Shown: piece by piece, positions 8,695 to 15,903 of the stretch
Numbering within the stretch: the first letter of the stretch is position 1
How the letters are laid out: each line of letters opens with the position of its first letter
Source: Burkholderia sp. Ax-1719
GTDB taxonomy: Bacteria; Pseudomonadota; Gammaproteobacteria; Burkholderiales; Burkholderiaceae
Assembly: GCF_011753055.1 (NCBI RefSeq)
Contig: NZ_VWWJ01000002.1
Location: 248,001 to 312,000, forward strand
DNA length: 64,000 nt
Reading direction: 5' to 3'
Notes under the pieces: generated by a model
What the model was told of the DNA's origin: nothing
The model's input: only the letters and a program-made list of their open reading frames with translations
Database searches by the model: none
Position numbers and translations under genes: made by a program

Positions 8695-9831
8695 ATGACG
8701 AGGCACAGTCTTCGACTCGCGCAGCCTTCGCTGGCTGCGCCTTCTCCTGCGCGCACGCGGCGCTCGCGCGTGCCGCTGGTGTTCGCTGCGCTTGGTGTGT
8801 TGCTCGCGCTTGCCGTGCTCGCGGGCGTGTGCATGGGCGCGTATCCCGTGTCGCCTGCCGCGCTCTGGCAGGCGCTTGTGGCGGGCGATCTTCATGCGGG
8901 CGCACAAGCCGATCGCTCCGCGCTCGTACTACTCGAATTGCGAGTGCCGCGCGTCGTGCTCGCGTTGCTGGTGGGTGCGGGTTTCGGTGCGGCGGGCAGC
9001 GCTTTGCAGGCGCTGTTGCGCAATCCGCTCGCGGACCCCGGTTTGATCGGTGTATCGAGTGGCGCGGCATTGGGCGCTTCTTTGCTGATCGTCTTTGGGT
9101 CGGTGCTGCTGCCGCATCTGGCCACTTACTGGCCGGCTGTATTCGGTGCAGGTTTGGCGCCCGGATCGGGGCAACTCACGGCGATAGCGGCGTTTGTCGG
9201 TGCGCTGGGCGTGACGCTCGGCGTGTACCGGATTTCGTCGTCGAATGGCCGTGTGGTGTTGCCCATTCTGCTGCTTGCGGGCGTGGCCGCCAATGCGCTT
9301 GCGGGCGCGGTAATCGGTACGCTGTCGTATGTGGCCACCGATGCGCAGCTGCGCTCGCTGACGTTCTGGAGCCTGGGCAGTCTCGCCGATGCAAAGTGGT
9401 CCACACTGGGCGCGATCGCGCCCTTCGTGATACTGGGCATCGTCACGATTGCAGCGCATACGCGCGCGCTCAATGCGATGCAACTGGGCGAGCTGGAGGC
9501 GCACTATCTGGGCGTGCCGGTGAAGCGTGTCAAGCACTCCATACTATTGGCGGTGGCGCTCGCAGTGGGCGCACTGGTGTCGAGCACGGGGCAGATCGGC
9601 TTTATCGGGCTGGTTGCGCCGCACTGCATCCGGCTGTCCTGTGGGCCCGATCAGCGCGTGGTGCTGCCGGGGGCGATGCTGCTGGGCGCGTTGCTGACCG
9701 TGGGCGCGGATCTCGCTGCACGAACGCTGGTTGCACCCGCTGAAATTCCGCTTGGCGTGCTGACGGCGCTCTTGGGCGCACCGTTCTTCATCGTACTTAT
9801 CCTGCGCAGCCGGAAGCAATTTGGCGGATAG
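8695..9831 (+). CDS. hmuU: Heme ABC transporter permease, HmuU (FecCD family)
   Basis: 378 residues from the ATG at 8695. The frame is open upstream inside hmuT, but this start gives a normal length and a basic N-terminal tail followed by the first helix. About ten membrane helices are visible. FecCD signatures are clear: L-R-V-P-R-V-V-L-A-L-L-V-G-A-G, G-S-A-L-Q-A-L-L-R-N-P-L-A-D-P-G-L-I-G, and near the C-terminus G-Q-I-G-F-I-G-L-V-A-P-H, the ATPase coupling region. It follows hmuT by 16 bases and is followed by hmuV after 31. Confidence 0.93.
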   Translation: MTRHSLRLAQPSLAAPSPARTRRSRVPLVFAALGVLLALAVLAGVCMGAYPVSPAALWQALVAGDLHAGAQADRSALVLLELRVPRVVLALLVGAGFGAAGSALQALLRNPLADPGLIGVSSGAALGASLLIVFGSVLLPHLATYWPAVFGAGLAPGSGQLTAIAAFVGALGVTLGVYRISSSNGRVVLPILLLAGVAANALAGAVIGTLSYVATDAQLRSLTFWSLGSLADAKWSTLGAIAPFVILGIVTIAAHTRALNAMQLGELEAHYLGVPVKRVKHSILLAVALAVGALVSSTGQIGFIGLVAPHCIRLSCGPDQRVVLPGAMLLGALLTVGADLAARTLVAPAEIPLGVLTALLGAPFFIVLILRSRKQFGG

Positions 9832-9862
9832 GCGCATCAGCAATCACACATAAATCATATTC

Positions 9863-10675
9863 ATGCTTTCGATTGAAAATCTGCGCATCGGCTACCGGGG
9901 AAGGCTGCTGTTCGACGATTTTTCGCTGAGCGTCGCGCCTGGCGAATTCGTGGTCGTGCTCGGCCAGAACGGCGTGGGCAAGAGCACCTTGCTCAAGGCG
10001 CTCGCGGGCGACTTCACCTTGCACGGCTTTCCCGATCGCGCGAGCAGCGGCAAGCTCACGCTCAATCGCGAGGACGTGCGCCGCATCGCGCCGCAGCGCC
10101 TGGCGCAACTGCGCGCGGTGCTCGCGCAGAGCGTGCCCAATACGTTCGCGGTGTCCGTGAGCGAAGTGGTGCAACTCGGCCGCTACGCGCATCTGGACGG
10201 CGCGGCCATGCCATTTTCCGTCGACGTGCTGGTGCAGGACATGCTGGCGCTGGCGGGCGTGGCGCCGCTTGCGGATCGCGACATCACCACGCTTTCCGGC
10301 GGCGAATTCGCACGCGTGCAGTTCGCACGCGCGCTTGCGCAGTTATGGACGCTCGACGCCCATCAGATGCCGCCGCGCTATCTGCTGATGGACGAACCCA
10401 CGGCGGCGCTCGACCTCGTCCAGCAGCACCGGCTGTTCGCCACGGCGCGCAGGATCACGCGCGCATGGAATATCGGCGCGCTCGCCATCGCGCACGACTG
10501 CAATCTCGCCGCGCGCCACGCAGACCGCCTTGTGCTGATTGCGAATGGCCGCGCCATCGCCGATGGACCACCACGCGAAGTCATGCGAACCGATCTGCTC
10601 GAGCGTTGCTATGGCGCGCCGATGCAGATCGCCGGCCACGAACAGGACGCCGTGGCAAGTATTTTTCCTGCCTGA
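9863..10675 (+). CDS. hmuV: Heme ABC transporter ATP-binding protein, HmuV
   Basis: 270 residues with all ABC motifs: Walker A G-Q-N-G-V-G-K-S-T at 34-42, signature L-S-G-G-E-F-A-R, Walker B Y-L-L-M-D-E-P-T, and the switch histidine in A-I-A-H-D-C-N-L-A. In place of the usual L-S-G-G-E-x-Q-R, the signature reads E-F-A-R, common in HmuV proteins. It supplies energy to HmuU for heme import across the inner membrane and is the last gene of the bhuR-hmuSTUV operon. No strong terminator was seen in the following 166 bases. Confidence 0.94.
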   Translation: MLSIENLRIGYRGRLLFDDFSLSVAPGEFVVVLGQNGVGKSTLLKALAGDFTLHGFPDRASSGKLTLNREDVRRIAPQRLAQLRAVLAQSVPNTFAVSVSEVVQLGRYAHLDGAAMPFSVDVLVQDMLALAGVAPLADRDITTLSGGEFARVQFARALAQLWTLDAHQMPPRYLLMDEPTAALDLVQQHRLFATARRITRAWNIGALAIAHDCNLAARHADRLVLIANGRAIADGPPREVMRTDLLERCYGAPMQIAGHEQDAVASIFPA

Positions 10676-10841
10676 TTTTTAGGTGGAAACGTTTGCGCGC
10701 CCGGGGAACGAGCGCGCTCCATGCGATCTCCATCATTCCTCGATAGTTGCTGCATGGCGGTTGCCCAGAATACGCTTGGGCCGACCGCCTGTTGCGCGTC
10801 GGGACGAGTAGTGCAGGACCGGCTTTACCTTCGCTATAACA

Positions 10842-11828
10842 ATGAAAACCATGCTTGCCATGCAGCGGCTGCTGCGCGAATCCATTCCGGGTTCGACCTT
10901 GAAAGCGCGCTTTAGTCGCGCGCGCGTCTGGCTCTATGCGGGCCTGAAACCCGCAACGGGGCGCATCTGGATACGCGCACTCACTGATATTCCCTTACTG
11001 GCCGCCGCTGCGCGCCGCGACCGGCGTTTCGTGGAAAAGCCCTTTCACGGCTTCGGCCGCTCCGGTCTCGACGCGCAAGGGCGCGCTAAGTTGATCGCGG
11101 GACACTATGCGGCCATGTCGCGTCTGCTTGGCGATAGCTGGCTGGACAGGCTCTATGTGAGCGGCGAGCCGGTGATATTGGCTTCGTGCGAGCAGTTTGA
11201 GATTGTCGCGCGTGAAGTGACACTCTGCAAACGAGAAGGATTACTGAGTATTTCAATGCGCGATGCGCAAACCGGTGTCGATCTCGCCTGGATAAGCGTT
11301 ATCTTCGAGCAGGACGCGCACCGTCGAACGGGGGTATTCATCGGCGGTCTTCAGGGACCGTCGGGCGAGCATCGGGAACGCGTGCGCACGCTGACGCGGG
11401 CCTGTGATGGTCTGCGCCCGAAAGCGGCGGTGATCGAGGCACTTTGCGCGATGGGCCGTGAATTGGGCCTCGCGCGCATCGTGGCGGTGGCGCGCGCATC
11501 GCACATCTCTAGCGCGAGCGACGCCCAGTTTCGCTCCGATTACGACGCGTTCTGGCTCGAACTCGGCGGCGTGCCCATCGAAGGCGGCTACGCCTTGCCA
11601 TTGAGCTTGCCGCATCGCGCGATCGAAGACGTGCCGTCGAACAAGCGCTCCGCGTTCCGGCGTCGTCAGGCCTTGATCGCGGATATGAGCGCGCAGATTC
11701 AAAACCATCTCCAGAGCGCGAAGCGTGAGGGCGAGTACGCCGAAATCAGCATGCCCACGCGCATTGCAAGGCCATTCGGCCTCGCTTGGGCGGGCGCTCA
11801 ACTGGGTTTGAACACCATCAGGAAGTAG
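10842..11828 (+). CDS. VirK/YbjX family protein (DUF535)
   Basis: 328 residues, cytoplasmic, with DUF535 hallmarks: K-P-F-H-G-F-G-R-S-G-L-D-A-Q-G-R, then H-Y-A-A-M-S-R-L-L-G, G-G-L-Q-G-P near the middle, and a C-terminal K-R-S-A-F-R-R-R-Q-A-L-I. Relatives include Shigella VirK and E. coli YbjX, linked to virulence and envelope stress, but the biochemical role is unknown. There is no clear ribosome-binding site before 10842, and in-frame ATG codons at 10851 and 10860 are alternatives. Its last 31 bases overlap the end of the convergent DUF2269 gene. It may be a separate unit from the heme operon. Confidence 0.85.
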   Translation: MKTMLAMQRLLRESIPGSTLKARFSRARVWLYAGLKPATGRIWIRALTDIPLLAAAARRDRRFVEKPFHGFGRSGLDAQGRAKLIAGHYAAMSRLLGDSWLDRLYVSGEPVILASCEQFEIVAREVTLCKREGLLSISMRDAQTGVDLAWISVIFEQDAHRRTGVFIGGLQGPSGEHRERVRTLTRACDGLRPKAAVIEALCAMGRELGLARIVAVARASHISSASDAQFRSDYDAFWLELGGVPIEGGYALPLSLPHRAIEDVPSNKRSAFRRRQALIADMSAQIQNHLQSAKREGEYAEISMPTRIARPFGLAWAGAQLGLNTIRK

Positions 11829-12268
11829 ACCAGCAACATCGCGATGAAAGCCGGGTAGCCCAGCCACTCCCACATCTTCGCGTATTGCCAGTAACGCGCC
11901 GGCAGTACCGTTGCGTGCGCATCGTGGGTGTCCTGCGCCAGCCGGGCAAGCTGCAACTGCAACCACACCACGGGCAGCCAGCATGCCCCGGCGAGCGCAT
12001 ACAGAGCCAGTGCGGCGACGATCCACGGGCTCTGCCACGGCCATCCCGCCGCGTGTGCGAGCCACAAGCCGCTGGCAGGCTGGAACAGCACGGCGGGCGT
12101 GGTGAACCACCAGTCGGCGCGTACTACCAGCCGCGCCACGGCCGCGATCACGGGAACCGAGCGCGTGCGGTTGGCGAAGTAAAGGTAAAACGCGGTCCCG
12201 AACCCTGTGCCGACCATCAGCACGGACGACAGGATATGCAAGGTCTTGACGATGAGATAGAGGTTCAT
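11798..12268 (-). CDS. DUF2269 family integral membrane protein
   Basis: 156 residues with four hydrophobic segments and a short N-terminal cytosolic end (M-N-L-Y-L-I-V-K-T-L-H-I-L-S-S-V-L-M). The pattern H-I-L-S-S-x-x-x-V-G-T-G-F-G and the following F-x-A-N-R-T-R fit DUF2269. The start is fixed by a four-base ATGA overlap with the stop of the upstream SDR gene, indicating translational coupling. The function is unknown; such proteins commonly sit next to SDR-DoxX fusions. The 3' end overlaps the convergent VirK gene by 31 bases. Confidence 0.85.
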   Translation of the reverse strand: MNLYLIVKTLHILSSVLMVGTGFGTAFYLYFANRTRSVPVIAAVARLVVRADWWFTTPAVLFQPASGLWLAHAAGWPWQSPWIVAALALYALAGACWLPVVWLQLQLARLAQDTHDAHATVLPARYWQYAKMWEWLGYPAFIAMLLVYFLMVFKPS

Positions 12269-13518
12269 GAACGGGCCTCCTCGCCCAGGAGGACGAGTAG
12301 CAGGGCGAGAATCGGCAGATTCTTGAGGATCGAGCCGAACGGATCGGTGAGCAGCTCGGGCAGGGCGAGCGCGATGATCGCGGTGTACACGACGATCAGC
12401 GCGATTTGCGCGCACCATAGCCGCCTTCCCGGGCGGAAAATCGTGGCCAGACCAAAAACGAAATCGAGCGCGGAAGCGGCATAAAGCGCGGTTAGCGCCG
12501 CGGTTCCATGCAGACCGACGCGTGCCAGCAACGCGAGGCTTTGCGCCTGCGGATGAAGCCACGCGCTGGCCAGCGCGCTCCAGATCCACGTGAGCGCGAG
12601 CGCAAAGCGCAATACATAGGAGCGCCAGGCGTCAAGCGCCTCCCGGCGTAACGAAAGCGCATTGCTTCCGATGAAGTCGCGAATGCCGCGCGGCATGCGC
12701 CCAAGCAGCATGGCCGTATCCGCCACGTCGGCGGTGCTGCCCGACTGCAGCATGCGCCACGTATCGCGCGTAAGCATCGAACCCGGCACATGCTCGAACA
12801 CCGCAGCCGTCGCGCCGATGACGATGCCAGGCACGCTGATACGCGGCGCGGGCGCGAATCCTAGTGCGGAACGAAAGATCGCCAGCATCTCGCGATACTC
12901 GACCTCGTCACCGCCAACGAGATCGAGCGTTTGCCGCGCGGGGGTATCGGCTTCGAGCAGGCGGCCTACCGCTTGCGCAAGATCGTCGGCGTGAATGTGG
13001 CGTAGTAGTTGATGTCCGCCGGCGGGGAGCACATGAAACGGGATGCTCGCAAGCGCACGGAAGAAGCGCGACGATGTGCCATGCTCGCCATAGACCAGCG
13101 CGGGCCTCACGACCTGCCAGTCGATCGGCAGGCTTTGCAGATGGCGGTCCGCTGCCAGTTTGCTCGTGAAGTAGGGCGCAGAACCTGTCTCCACACCCAG
13201 CGCGGATATCTGCACGACACGCTTGACGCCCGCCTGCTGACACGCATCGAACAAAGCAATCGGACTGCGCGTATGCACCGCATCGAAGGTTTGCTCGCCG
13301 TGCTCCAGCAGAATTCCGACCGAATTAATCACGGCATCGATGCCATCAAGTTGTACGCGCAACGTCTTGGCATCGAAACCGGCAGCGAAATCGATCTGGA
13401 TCTCATCGGCCTGCGTGGCGTGACGCACGCCCTTCACCACGCGATGACCATGACTTTCGAGCCACTCGCACACTGTGCTGCCGATAAATCCGTGCGCCCC
13501 GCAAACGAGGATGTTCAT
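12265..13518 (-). CDS. SDR (NmrA-like) oxidoreductase fused to a DoxX-like membrane domain
   Basis: 417 residues. Residues 1-280 form an extended-SDR/NmrA-type Rossmann domain beginning M-N-I-L-V-C-G-A-H-G-F-I-G (NAD(P)-binding G-x-x-G-x-x-G), with V-V-x-P-A-L-V-Y-G-x-x-G-x-S-S later. Residues about 300-410 contain four hydrophobic helices of the DoxX-like family (PF13781 type). The start at 13518 has a good GGAGA 9 bases upstream; the frame extends upstream without one. It overlaps the DUF2269 gene by ATGA. The promoter region carries a perfect 13-bp inverted repeat shared with the regulator gene upstream, so it is probably controlled by that GbsR-type protein. The substrate is unknown. Confidence 0.9.
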   Translation of the reverse strand: MNILVCGAHGFIGSTVCEWLESHGHRVVKGVRHATQADEIQIDFAAGFDAKTLRVQLDGIDAVINSVGILLEHGEQTFDAVHTRSPIALFDACQQAGVKRVVQISALGVETGSAPYFTSKLAADRHLQSLPIDWQVVRPALVYGEHGTSSRFFRALASIPFHVLPAGGHQLLRHIHADDLAQAVGRLLEADTPARQTLDLVGGDEVEYREMLAIFRSALGFAPAPRISVPGIVIGATAAVFEHVPGSMLTRDTWRMLQSGSTADVADTAMLLGRMPRGIRDFIGSNALSLRREALDAWRSYVLRFALALTWIWSALASAWLHPQAQSLALLARVGLHGTAALTALYAASALDFVFGLATIFRPGRRLWCAQIALIVVYTAIIALALPELLTDPFGSILKNLPILALLLVLLGEEARS

Positions 13519-13555
13519 TCTTGTGTCTCCTTCTCGCTCGATGATGCTAACGTTA

Positions 13556-13585
13556 CTGTTATTTCTGTATTGACAGAAATAACAG
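13556..13585 (-). promoter_or_regulatory. Operator palindrome of SDR-DUF2269 operon
   Basis: Perfect inverted repeat: CTGTTATTTCTGT, four-base centre, ACAGAAATAACAG. It is centred 53 bases before the SDR start. The core half-site TTATTTCTGT also makes up the palindrome at 14171-14204 before the regulator gene. It is not followed by a T-run, so it is not a terminator. Confidence 0.8.
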
Positions 13586-13588
13586 ATC

Positions 13589-13615
13589 AAAAAAATGCAG
13601 GCCCGCAAGCCTGCA
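13589..13615 (-). terminator. Rho-independent terminator of the GbsR-type gene
   Basis: Reading the minus strand, a 7-bp stem TGCAGGC/GCCTGCA with a six-base loop is followed by seven T residues (13595-13589). It starts 10 bases after the regulator stop codon and separates the regulator from the SDR transcript. Confidence 0.85.
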
Positions 13616-13624
13616 CTGCGCGCA

Positions 13625-14152
13625 TCACGACTTGCGCCTGACCACTTTGCTGATCTTCGCGCCGATGCCCAGCGCTTTCATGAGCGTATCGGGCTTCAGA
13701 CGCAGCATTTCGTCGGACCATGTCGTCATGGTTTCGAGGAATTGCAGCGTGTCGCGAATCCGTTGTTCGGTTTCGCGACTCTCGTTGGCGATTTCCGGGC
13801 CTTCGAGCGTGTCGCGCAGCATCGTGAGCGTCGGGTCGATCTCACGCTGACGACGGCCTTCCACAATCAGCTTGAACAGTTCCCAGACATCCGTGGATGT
13901 CTCGAAGTGATCGCGCCGGTCGCCCATCACATGCACGACTTTCGCGAGCCGCCACGCTTGCAGCTCCTTCAGGCTGTTGCTGACGTTCGAGCGCGCTACG
14001 CCCAATGCTTCGGCGATTTCGTCGGCGGCGACGGGGCGGCCCTCCAGATAGAGCAGGGCGTGAATCTGAGCCACGGTGCGGTTGACGCCCCAGCGCGAGC
14101 CCATTTCGCCCCAATGCAGGATGAATTTTTCGGCGGTCGGTGTGAGTTCCAT
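13625..14152 (-). CDS. GbsR/MarR-family transcriptional regulator
   Basis: 175 residues from the ATG at 14152. The N-terminus (L-T-P-T-A-E-K-F-I-L-H-W-G-E-M-G-S-R-W-G-V) and the winged helix (A-D-E-I-A-E-A-L-G-V-A-R-S-N-V-S-N-S-L-K-E-L) are typical of the GbsR subgroup (COG1510), with a C-terminal helical dimerisation region. The gene has its own terminator, and a TTGACA/TACAGT promoter sits inside an operator palindrome, implying autorepression. The predicted start of transcription is within a couple of bases of the ATG and no Shine-Dalgarno is present, so the message may be leaderless. Confidence 0.9.
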   Translation of the reverse strand: MELTPTAEKFILHWGEMGSRWGVNRTVAQIHALLYLEGRPVAADEIAEALGVARSNVSNSLKELQAWRLAKVVHVMGDRRDHFETSTDVWELFKLIVEGRRQREIDPTLTMLRDTLEGPEIANESRETEQRIRDTLQFLETMTTWSDEMLRLKPDTLMKALGIGAKISKVVRRKS

Positions 14153-14159
14153 GGGCTCG

Positions 14160-14204
14160 ACTGTAGGGTCTTCAGTTATTTCTGTCAAGACAGAAATGAC
14201 TGAA
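14160..14204 (-). promoter_or_regulatory. Promoter and operator of the GbsR-type gene
   Basis: On the minus strand TTGACA (14188-14183), a 17-base spacer and TACAGT (14165-14160) form a good sigma-70 promoter. It is overlaid by an inverted repeat with 16-base arms and one mismatch (14171-14186 with 14189-14204). The repeat shares its TTATTTCTGT/ACAGAAAT core with the palindrome before the SDR gene. Repressor binding would cover the -35 element. Confidence 0.8.
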
Positions 14205-14223
14205 TGAAGCACGATCGCGCGGG

Positions 14224-15084
14224 TTAAACCGTTTCGTCGATGCCGAGTGAACGCGTGTCCGATTGCGGAAAGAAGTTCGGTATCGCCTTGCTTCCCATGA
14301 GGAAGATATCCACGCGAAGCACACCGTACCACGTATGGCCGGATGTCGAAGTGAACGTGGCCGTGCCGTTTTTGGCGGCGTTGACGCTCTTCATGAATTG
14401 CAGGAAGCCCGTGGCATTGCCGGGATCTTGCGCCAGGTTCAGCGTGTTGCTGCCGGTCGTGTTGCTGTCGAGATGGTACGTGCCGCCCTTCATGAGGGAG
14501 CGCTGGGCTTCGGAGCCCAATGCCGAGAACAGCGACATGAAACTGGTGAGCTTGTCGGCCTGTTTGCTGACTGCCGCGGTTTCCGATGCCGATAGCGGAT
14601 TGCCGTCCGCATCCGCCCATGTCGCATAGCCGGCGACGGCGTCGTCGTGATACGCCTTCACGGCTTGCACGAGCGGCGCGCTGCTATTGAGTTTGTCCTG
14701 CAGCCAGCTTTGATCGGCGGCGTTCATCGTTTTCGAGGAGACGGCGATGCTGCCATCATTCGAGGAAAAATCGAAATCGGCGCTGGCGAGATCGGGTCGT
14801 TCCTTGATCAGCGATTGCATGACGGGAACGAGCGCATTGGCGATTTGCTCGGCATCCGCTCCCATCTTCAGCGGCGCGCCCAGCGCGCTCAGATACTTGT
14901 CGATACGGCTATGGTCGAGCGGATCGACAGCGGTGACTGTGATGGGCGTGGACGAATCCGGCGAAGCCGTAGCGCTTGCGGTTTGAGACGCAAGCGCCGC
15001 CGAAGAGAGGCTTGCGCCGTTGCCGGTGCTGGAATCCGCGCCAGTCAGGCTGATGGTGTTCGCCGTGTTAATCGTTAGACTCAT
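14224..15084 (-). CDS. Unrecognised 286-residue protein, Ser/Thr/Ala-rich N-terminus
   Basis: I do not recognise this family. The start at 15084 has GGGAGG five bases upstream; a GTG two codons earlier is less likely. Residues 1-50 are rich in Ser, Thr, Ala and Asn (S-L-T-I-N-T-A-N-T-I-S-L-T-G) with no cleavable signal or membrane segment, a composition like that of proteins exported by non-Sec routes. Residues 55-210 look helical and charged (S-R-I-D-K-Y-L-S-A-L-G, Q-S-L-I-K-E-R-P-D-L). The C-terminus is more beta-like (H-T-W-Y-G-V-L-R-V-D-I-F-L-M). Coding quality is good. No neighbour suggests a function. Confidence 0.75.
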   Translation of the reverse strand: MSLTINTANTISLTGADSSTGNGASLSSAALASQTASATASPDSSTPITVTAVDPLDHSRIDKYLSALGAPLKMGADAEQIANALVPVMQSLIKERPDLASADFDFSSNDGSIAVSSKTMNAADQSWLQDKLNSSAPLVQAVKAYHDDAVAGYATWADADGNPLSASETAAVSKQADKLTSFMSLFSALGSEAQRSLMKGGTYHLDSNTTGSNTLNLAQDPGNATGFLQFMKSVNAAKNGTATFTSTSGHTWYGVLRVDIFLMGSKAIPNFFPQSDTRSLGIDETV

Positions 15085-15166
15085 CCGCACCTCCCGTCTG
15101 GGTTTTCAATTTGTTTACGGCGGGAGGGGCGAATATCTTTAGCGGTTCCTGACTAGATGATGCGGA

Positions 15167-15898
15167 TTAGATCGTGCGTCGCGCGGTCCAGTCGATCGCC
15201 GCATCGAACAGTTTCAATCCCGCCGCCGAGAGATTCGGAAACGAATCGTTGTCCATGTAGAACATCACGCGTCGCTCGGGCGCGAGCGCTTCGTAGTCCA
15301 TCGTCGCGCCTTTCTCGTAGGTAAAGATCGCGGCCTTCTCGGGCTGGCCGTAAATCGTCGCGATGATCGATGCGCCGAGTCCCGGCTTGCCCCAGCTCAT
15401 CGGCGCCTGCTTGCGAAAGACGTTGGCGACGCCGGCGGGCAGCCCCGCCGACGCAGGATGCGGCGCATTCACGAGCCACAGATAGCGCTCCTTTTCCACC
15501 TCGCCGAAATCGACGTCGTGCCGTTTGCCGCTCATGGCGAGATCGTCGAGGAGATCGTTCTCCCATGTGAGCAGCGGCACGGGAGCATCGCGCCAACCTG
15601 GCGGCACATCCTTGGCAGAAACGGTGGAGGAAATCACAACGAGCCCGGCATCCAGCGCACCGCGTGGATCGAAGTCCTGATTCACGAGCTGCACTGTATA
15701 GCCGCGGCTTTGCAAATGCGCTGCGATCTGCCGGTCCACAGCGATATTCGGCCCATCGAGTTGCACGACCATCAGGATCGCGCCTTTTTTAAGGGATGTT
15801 TGTGCACGGCTCGCAGGGGCGACGCATGCGGCGGCCAGGGCGGCGAGCGAGAATAGCGCCTGGCGTCGCGCAGAACGCGGAACAAATCGGGAAGTCAT
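15167..15898 (-). CDS. Exported protein, possible glutamine-amidotransferase-like fold, coupled to siderophore receptor
   Basis: 243 residues. An Arg-containing signal (S-A-R-R-Q-A-L-F-S-L-A-A-L-A-A-A-C) ends at S-R-A-Q, so the protein should be periplasmic, possibly via Tat. The mature part alternates beta and alpha (A-I-L-M-V-V-Q-L-D-G, R-G-Y-T-V-Q-L-V-N, A-G-L-V-V-I-S-S-T-V-S, V-P-L-L-T-W-E-N-D-L-L-D-D-L-A-M), reminiscent of ThuA or class I amidotransferase-like domains, but I see no Cys-His-Glu triad. The fold call is tentative. The start lies 5 bases after the siderophore receptor stop, so it is the last gene of the FecI-FecR-receptor operon. Confidence 0.75.
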   Translation of the reverse strand: MTSRFVPRSARRQALFSLAALAAACVAPASRAQTSLKKGAILMVVQLDGPNIAVDRQIAAHLQSRGYTVQLVNQDFDPRGALDAGLVVISSTVSAKDVPPGWRDAPVPLLTWENDLLDDLAMSGKRHDVDFGEVEKERYLWLVNAPHPASAGLPAGVANVFRKQAPMSWGKPGLGASIIATIYGQPEKAAIFTYEKGATMDYEALAPERRVMFYMDNDSFPNLSAAGLKLFDAAIDWTARRTI

Positions 15899-15903
15899 GG
15901 CGA

